From contig NZ_JAHLPS010000073.1 of assembly GCF_018918055.1 (NCBI RefSeq), positions 1-64,000 on the forward strand: a stretch of DNA of 64,000 bases, given 5' to 3'. The position numbers and the translations under genes were made by a program. This document shows, in pieces, positions 60,299 to 64,000 of the stretch. This stretch comes from Caproiciproducens sp. MSJ-32 (lineage in GTDB: Bacteria; Bacillota; Clostridia; Clostridiales; Clostridiaceae). The notes under the pieces were generated by a model. It was not told where the DNA came from, did no database searches, and worked only from the letters and a program-made list of their open reading frames with translations. Numbering within the stretch: the stretch's first letter is position 1; the number at the start of each line of letters is the position of its first letter.

Positions 60299-61608
60299 GT
60301 AGAGATATAAAATACAGAGTGCATTAAACCTTGCCTATATAGGCAAGGTTTAATGCACTCTGTATACAGAATTTCTCTTTTTTTTCTCAACCGTTTTCTT
60401 CTAAAGGATGAAATTTGGATTATACTTAATATCCCAATTACGATAATATACCATTTGTTTATAATTTTTTGTATTAAAGTTAATGGAGGAATTTTTTCAA
60501 TATTTAATGTGGATATTATATCTACTTCTCCTAAAAATTGATCATTTAAATAATATTCTACTTTGCCTAAAGTTTGTCCATTTATTAATGGTGCTTCAAT
60601 TACATCATTAAGATATATTTTTTTCTCTATTGTATTCATATTTCCTTTAGGTATTGAGGCAGTTAAATCTTCTTTTAAGATGCCTGCTACAACTGGATTA
60701 GTTCCATTAGATACTTCGATATTTTTTATAAATTGACCTTTATGTGCAATATGAACTTTTTCATAGTTATTAAATCCATAATTGAATAATTTATGGATAT
60801 CTGAGTAAACTTCTCGCCCATTTGCTTTTAATACAACTGCAATTAATCTTTGATTTCCTCTTTCTGCTGAAGCTACTAGACAATTTTGTGCTGCTATTGT
60901 ATATCCAGTTTTTATACCAGTAATTCCCTCATATTTTATTGGAACAATTTTCCCATCAACATCAATTTTCTGTGTACTATATAATAGTTTATTAGCTGAT
61001 TTTAAATATCGTTCTTCATTTTTTTTATTAGTTACAGGTATGATGTAAGTATAATTTTTAACTATTTCCCTAAATATTTCATTTTCCATGGCATACTTAG
61101 CAATTAAACTTAAATCATAAGGAGTAGTAATATGGTTTTCGGCGGTTAAACCATTAGGATTAACGAAATTAGTATTAAGAGTTCCTATTTCTTTAGCTTT
61201 TTTATTCATAAGTTTTACAAATTCATTAATGCTACCAGAAACATGTTTTGCTAAGGCTAAAACTGCATCATTAGCTGATTCAATTAAAAGGGCATTTACT
61301 AAATCTTCAAATTTTACTCGTTCTCCAGGCTCTAAAGCAATGTGACTACCATCAGTAAGTTTTACAATTTCATCATCTATAGTAACATAATCATCCATGT
61401 TCCCATTTTCTATGGCAAGTATGCCTGTCATTATTTTAGTAGTACTAGCAGGATGTAGTTTCATATGAGGATTTTTAGAATATAAAATTTGTTCTGTATC
61501 CATATCTATGAGTATAGCGCCTTCTCCTGAAAGATTTAATTCTTCAGCATAGGATATATTATATGTAAATATTAAAAAAAGCAATATAAAATAAAAAAAC
61601 TTTTTCAA
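60193..61608 (-). CDS. D-alanyl-D-alanine carboxypeptidase (DacF-like), reads through its end
   Basis: A low-molecular-weight penicillin-binding protein that trims peptidoglycan stem peptides. From the TTG at 61608 (AGGGAGGAAC upstream) it has a signal peptide, then HPASTTKIMTG (catalytic SxxK) near residue 55, ESANDAVLALAKH (SxN) near residue 115 and the KTG motif GIKTGYT near residue 220. A C-terminal beta domain and a membrane anchor (IIVIGILSIIQI) with a basic tail follow. The frame then continues about 45 codons through a 54-nt palindrome into the antisense strand of ridA, which is unusual. A one-base change in an eight-A run near the basic tail would give a stop inside the palindrome. 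Confidence 0.88.
   Translation of the reverse strand: MKKFFYFILLFLIFTYNISYAEELNLSGEGAILIDMDTEQILYSKNPHMKLHPASTTKIMTGILAIENGNMDDYVTIDDEIVKLTDGSHIALEPGERVKFEDLVNALLIESANDAVLALAKHVSGSINEFVKLMNKKAKEIGTLNTNFVNPNGLTAENHITTPYDLSLIAKYAMENEIFREIVKNYTYIIPVTNKKNEERYLKSANKLLYSTQKIDVDGKIVPIKYEGITGIKTGYTIAAQNCLVASAERGNQRLIAVVLKANGREVYSDIHKLFNYGFNNYEKVHIAHKGQFIKNIEVSNGTNPVVAGILKEDLTASIPKGNMNTIEKKIYLNDVIEAPLINGQTLGKVEYYLNDQFLGEVDIISTLNIEKIPPLTLIQKIINKWYIIVIGILSIIQISSFRRKRLRKKREILYTECIKPCLYRQGLMHSVFYISTYNTAITSISIFPSFGNLETSIQERAGLCSLKYSS
60312..60365. repeat. 54-nt perfect palindrome between convergent genes
   Basis: Positions 60312-60338 and 60339-60365 are exact reverse complements, 27 nt per arm with no spacer. 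The RNA from either strand could form a very stable hairpin, so it probably serves as a bidirectional transcript end for ridA and the carboxypeptidase gene. T-rich sequence on the plus strand begins about 12 nt later. Confidence 0.9.
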
Positions 61609-61790
61609 ATGTTCCTCCCTCCTTTTATATATAATCAAGTATATCAAAAATAAATATTTTTTTGAATATAAATTAAAAAAAACCATGAATAAAAAAGGGA
61701 AATTAAATATAAAGTCGAATATTTAAATTAGTGATTGGATGATTTTATAAGTTTAAATTATAAGTAGAGGGATTTAGGAGAGGTGAAAAT

Positions 61791-62423
61791 ATGGATTATT
61801 TTACAAAAAAAGAACAAATAGTTATAATATTATTGATATTAATTATTGTTTTAATATCTCTTTTTAATTTTTTAAAGAAAAATGATTCTTTGATAGGGAA
61901 GAAAATTGATGAAGAGAATAAAGAGAAAGTAGATCCTGAGGAATTAATTACGGAATTGGAAGAACAATTGGAAGATGACGTTGAAAATGGAGAAATTATC
62001 ATGGTGCATATAAGTGGTGAGGTATATAATCCAGGTTTGGTAGAATTACCTCGTGATTCTAGAGTAATTGATGCAGTAAATTTAGCAGGAGGATTAAAAA
62101 AAGAAGCAGATTTGGATAGAATAAATTTGGCGAAGAAATTAGAAGATGAAGAAAAAATATATATACCAAAAGTAGGTGAAGATATAAACCCTGTTGAGAA
62201 TTTTGTAGATATGCAATATGATAATAGTAGTGGTAAAATCAATATAAATATGTGTACTAAGGAAGAGCTAATGTCTCTACCAGGTATAGGGGAAGTATTA
62301 GCAGGAAGAATATTAGAATATAGAGAGCAAAATCAATTTAAAAATATTGAAGATATAAAAAATGTATCTGGCATAGGAGAAAAGAAGTTTGAAAGTATAA
62401 AGGAATTAATTACTACAAGATAA
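61791..62423 (+). CDS. ComEA-like DNA-binding protein
   Basis: A 210-residue protein with one N-terminal membrane helix (IVIILLILIIVLISLFNFL) and an acidic linker. An SLBB-type domain (VHISGEVYNPGLVELPRDSR near residue 70) is followed by two helix-hairpin-helix motifs at the C-terminus (LPGIGEVLAGRILEYR near residue 163, then VSGIGEKKFESIKELI). ComEA binds DNA outside the cell for uptake in competent bacteria. No comEC gene follows here, so uptake is not established. GAGGTGAAA precedes the ATG. Divergent from the carboxypeptidase gene. Confidence 0.9.
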   Translation: MDYFTKKEQIVIILLILIIVLISLFNFLKKNDSLIGKKIDEENKEKVDPEELITELEEQLEDDVENGEIIMVHISGEVYNPGLVELPRDSRVIDAVNLAGGLKKEADLDRINLAKKLEDEEKIYIPKVGEDINPVENFVDMQYDNSSGKININMCTKEELMSLPGIGEVLAGRILEYREQNQFKNIEDIKNVSGIGEKKFESIKELITTR

Positions 62424-62436
62424 AGGAGTGAATGAA

Positions 62437-63468
62437 ATGACAATTAGATTAACAGAATTAACAAAAACATCTGGCTGAGCTGCTAAAATCGGTCCCGATA
62501 TTTTGGCACAAGTTTTGTGTCATTTACCAAAAAATTATGATGAAAATTTAATAGTAGGTTTGGATACTTCTGATGATGCAGCAGTTTATAAGATAAATGA
62601 AAACTTAGCATTAATTCAAACTTTAGATTTTTTTACTCCTGTAGTGGATGACCCGTATGTATTTGGGCAAATAGCTGCTGCTAATTCCTTAAGCGATGTA
62701 TATGCTATGGGAGGAGAACCAAAACTAGCTATGAATATAGTATGTTTTCCTAATTGCTTGGATCCTAGTGTTTTAGTAGAGATACTAAAAGGGGGTTACG
62801 ATAAAGTAAAAGAAGCAGGTGCTATATTAGTAGGAGGACATACAGTTGAAGATGATGAGCCTAAGTATGGATTATCAGTAGCTGGATTTGTTCATCCTGA
62901 TAAGGTATTGACAAATAGTAATGCTAAACCCGGAGATGTGTTGGTTATAACTAAGCCTTTAGGTTTAGGTATTATTAATACTGCTATAAAAGGTGGTATA
63001 GCAGATAAAACTTCTTATGATGAAGCTGTAAAAGTAATGTCAACATTAAATAAGTTTGGTAAAGAAGCATTAGAAAAGGTAAAGGTTAATAGTGTAACAG
63101 ACATTACTGGATTTGGGTTACTTGGCCATGCTCTAGAAATGGCTGAAAGTAGCGAAGTGACTATTAAAATTTACTACAAAGAAATTCCTTTAATTTCCAA
63201 TACATTGGAATATGCACGAATGGGATTGGTGCCTCAAGGAGCCTATAACAATAGAGGATATATTGGAGATAATGTGAAATTTAACAATCAAATTCCTGAA
63301 GAAATGGAAGATGTATTATTTGATCCTCAAACATCTGGAGGGTTATTAATATCTGTTCCTCAAAAAGAAGTAGATCAACTGTTCAAAGCTTTAGCAAACA
63401 ATCCCATATCTTATAGTATAATTGGAGAAGTGGTTAAAAAAGAAGAAAAATACTTAATTGTAGAATAA
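62437..63468 (+). CDS. selD: Selenophosphate synthase SelD with an in-frame UGA (Sec)
   Basis: A 343-residue enzyme making selenophosphate from selenide and ATP. The true start is the ATG at 62437 with AAGGAGTGA upstream. The frame is interrupted by TGA at codon 14 (62476-62478) in the motif TSG-Sec-AAKIGP, exactly where SelD proteins have an active-site Cys or Sec. A SECIS-like hairpin follows. After the UGA come [21 protein letters not shown] near residue 43, [13 protein letters not shown] near residue 145 and [12 protein letters not shown] near residue 310. A caller that stops at TGA would begin at 62503 and lose the catalytic residue. It is followed by selA. Confidence 0.96.
62479..62507 (+). 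promoter_or_regulatory. Bacterial SECIS-like element in selD
   Basis: Immediately after the UGA the mRNA folds into GCTAAAATCG/CGATATTTTGGC with one bulged A and an apical loop GTCC containing the G-U pair of bases expected for SelB recognition, 13-16 nt from the UGA. It supports Sec insertion at codon 14. Confidence 0.7.
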
Positions 63469-63488
63469 AATATAAGGAGAAGGGTTAT

Positions 63489-64000
63489 ATGAAAGGAAAT
63501 AAAAATTTATATAGATTAATTCCAAAAGTTGATGATCTATTAGAAAATGAAGATATTAACAAATTATTAGATCTTATGCCAAGAAAGTTAGTAGTAGATT
63601 CAATAAGAGAAGAAATAGATTTAATAAGGGAGGATATAAAAAATAAAGTATTAGATGAAGATAATATAAAAGAGAGGATAAAACTATTACCTAAACTAAT
63701 TAAAACAAGGGCTAATAGGAAAAATTCCTATAGATTGAAAAGAGTGATAAATGGGACTGGAGTGGTAATTCATACCAATATTGGCCGTTCTTTAATTCAT
63801 AAAGATGTTATGGATAATGTAGTTGAAATTGCAACTAATTATTCAAATTTAGAATATGATTTAGAAAAAGGAACTAGAGGTTCTAGATATAGCCATTTAG
63901 AGGATATATTAATAGAGATTACAGGTGGAGAAGCAGCTATGGTTGTTAATAATAATGCTGCTGCAGTATTGTTAGTGTTAAGTACTTTAGCTAAGAATAA
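63489..64000 (+). CDS. selA: L-seryl-tRNA(Sec) selenium transferase, partial
   Basis: The first 170 residues of SelA, which converts seryl-tRNA(Sec) to selenocysteyl-tRNA(Sec) using selenophosphate. Recognisable parts are LIPKVDDLL at the start, RVINGTGVVIHTNIGRSL near residue 85 and LEYDLEKGTRGSRYSHLEDI near residue 117. GGEAAMVVNNNAAAVLLVL follows near residue 142. The PLP lysine lies beyond the window end. AAGGAGAAGG precedes the ATG, 20 nt after selD, so the two are cotranscribed. selB and the tRNA(Sec) gene may follow outside. Confidence 0.95.
   Translation, partial: MKGNKNLYRLIPKVDDLLENEDINKLLDLMPRKLVVDSIREEIDLIREDIKNKVLDEDNIKERIKLLPKLIKTRANRKNSYRLKRVINGTGVVIHTNIGRSLIHKDVMDNVVEIATNYSNLEYDLEKGTRGSRYSHLEDILIEITGGEAAMVVNNNAAAVLLVLSTLAKN

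Overview
The window is AT-rich (TTA, ATA and AAA codons dominate). It carries strong AGGAGG-type ribosome binding sites, many TTG and GTG starts, and intrinsic terminators. Gene content points to an anaerobic, low-GC Clostridia-class Firmicute, most likely Tissierellales-like: an Rnf complex, a selenocysteine-containing SelD next to SelA, acyl-CoA dehydratase-activase homologues, an HD-GYP protein, and the mreBCD-min-rplU-obg cluster with a SpoIVFA-like gene. The species cannot be named from sequence alone.

Layout. 41-1475: fifteen tRNA genes on the plus strand, including three identical CAT-anticodon copies, ended by a strong terminator. 1478-10800: a YprB-like nuclease, a gamma-glutamyltransferase homologue, an unrecognised helical protein, a three-gene dehydratase/activase set, a split pair of Gate-domain membrane proteins and an HD-GYP phosphodiesterase. 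10814-13420: two unrecognised proteins and a candidate minus-strand small RNA with its own promoter and terminator. 13533-16488: a LUD-domain protein, a cysteine desulfurase and ThiI. 16520-18645: an autoregulated-looking TetR gene with a radical SAM gene. 18747-23178: an XRE-cupin regulator with potABCD. 23267-33272: a dipeptidase, an MBL/beta-CASP protein, polA-coaE-transglycosylase-lipoprotein, dinB and two tRNA-Leu genes. 33585-39612: rnfCDGEAB followed by a NusG-II-like protein and a Gx-transporter protein. 39628-50360: maf-radC-mreBCD-PBP2-minCDE-apbE and a degenerate M23 (SpoIVFA-like) gene. 50456-59868: two TIGR-type radical SAM proteins, RNase G, the L21 leader, rplU-prp-rpmA, obgE, yhbY, nadD, yqeK, an LCP protein and rsfS. 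59918-64000: ridA, a convergent D,D-carboxypeptidase, a ComEA-like protein, selD with an in-frame UGA, and the start of selA.

How the parts connect. ApbE (48566-49618) is the family that attaches FMN to RnfD and RnfG, so it probably matures the Rnf complex encoded 10 kb upstream. Prp (54707-55063) is expected to trim the N-terminal extension visible on L27 encoded directly after it. The cysteine desulfurase is expected to supply sulfur to ThiI. MreBCD, PBP2 and MinCDE together handle cell elongation and division-site choice. SelD makes selenophosphate for SelA, and SelD itself needs that pathway because codon 14 is UGA.

Most of the window is ordinary core genome. The best candidates for something undescribed are the C-rich small RNA at about 13271-13386, the SD-masking hairpin before the SpoIVFA-like gene (with SpoIVFB absent from its usual place), the carboxypeptidase gene that reads through a 54-nt perfect palindrome, and the TetR/radical SAM pair. 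No mobile element, integrase, phage gene or CRISPR array was seen.
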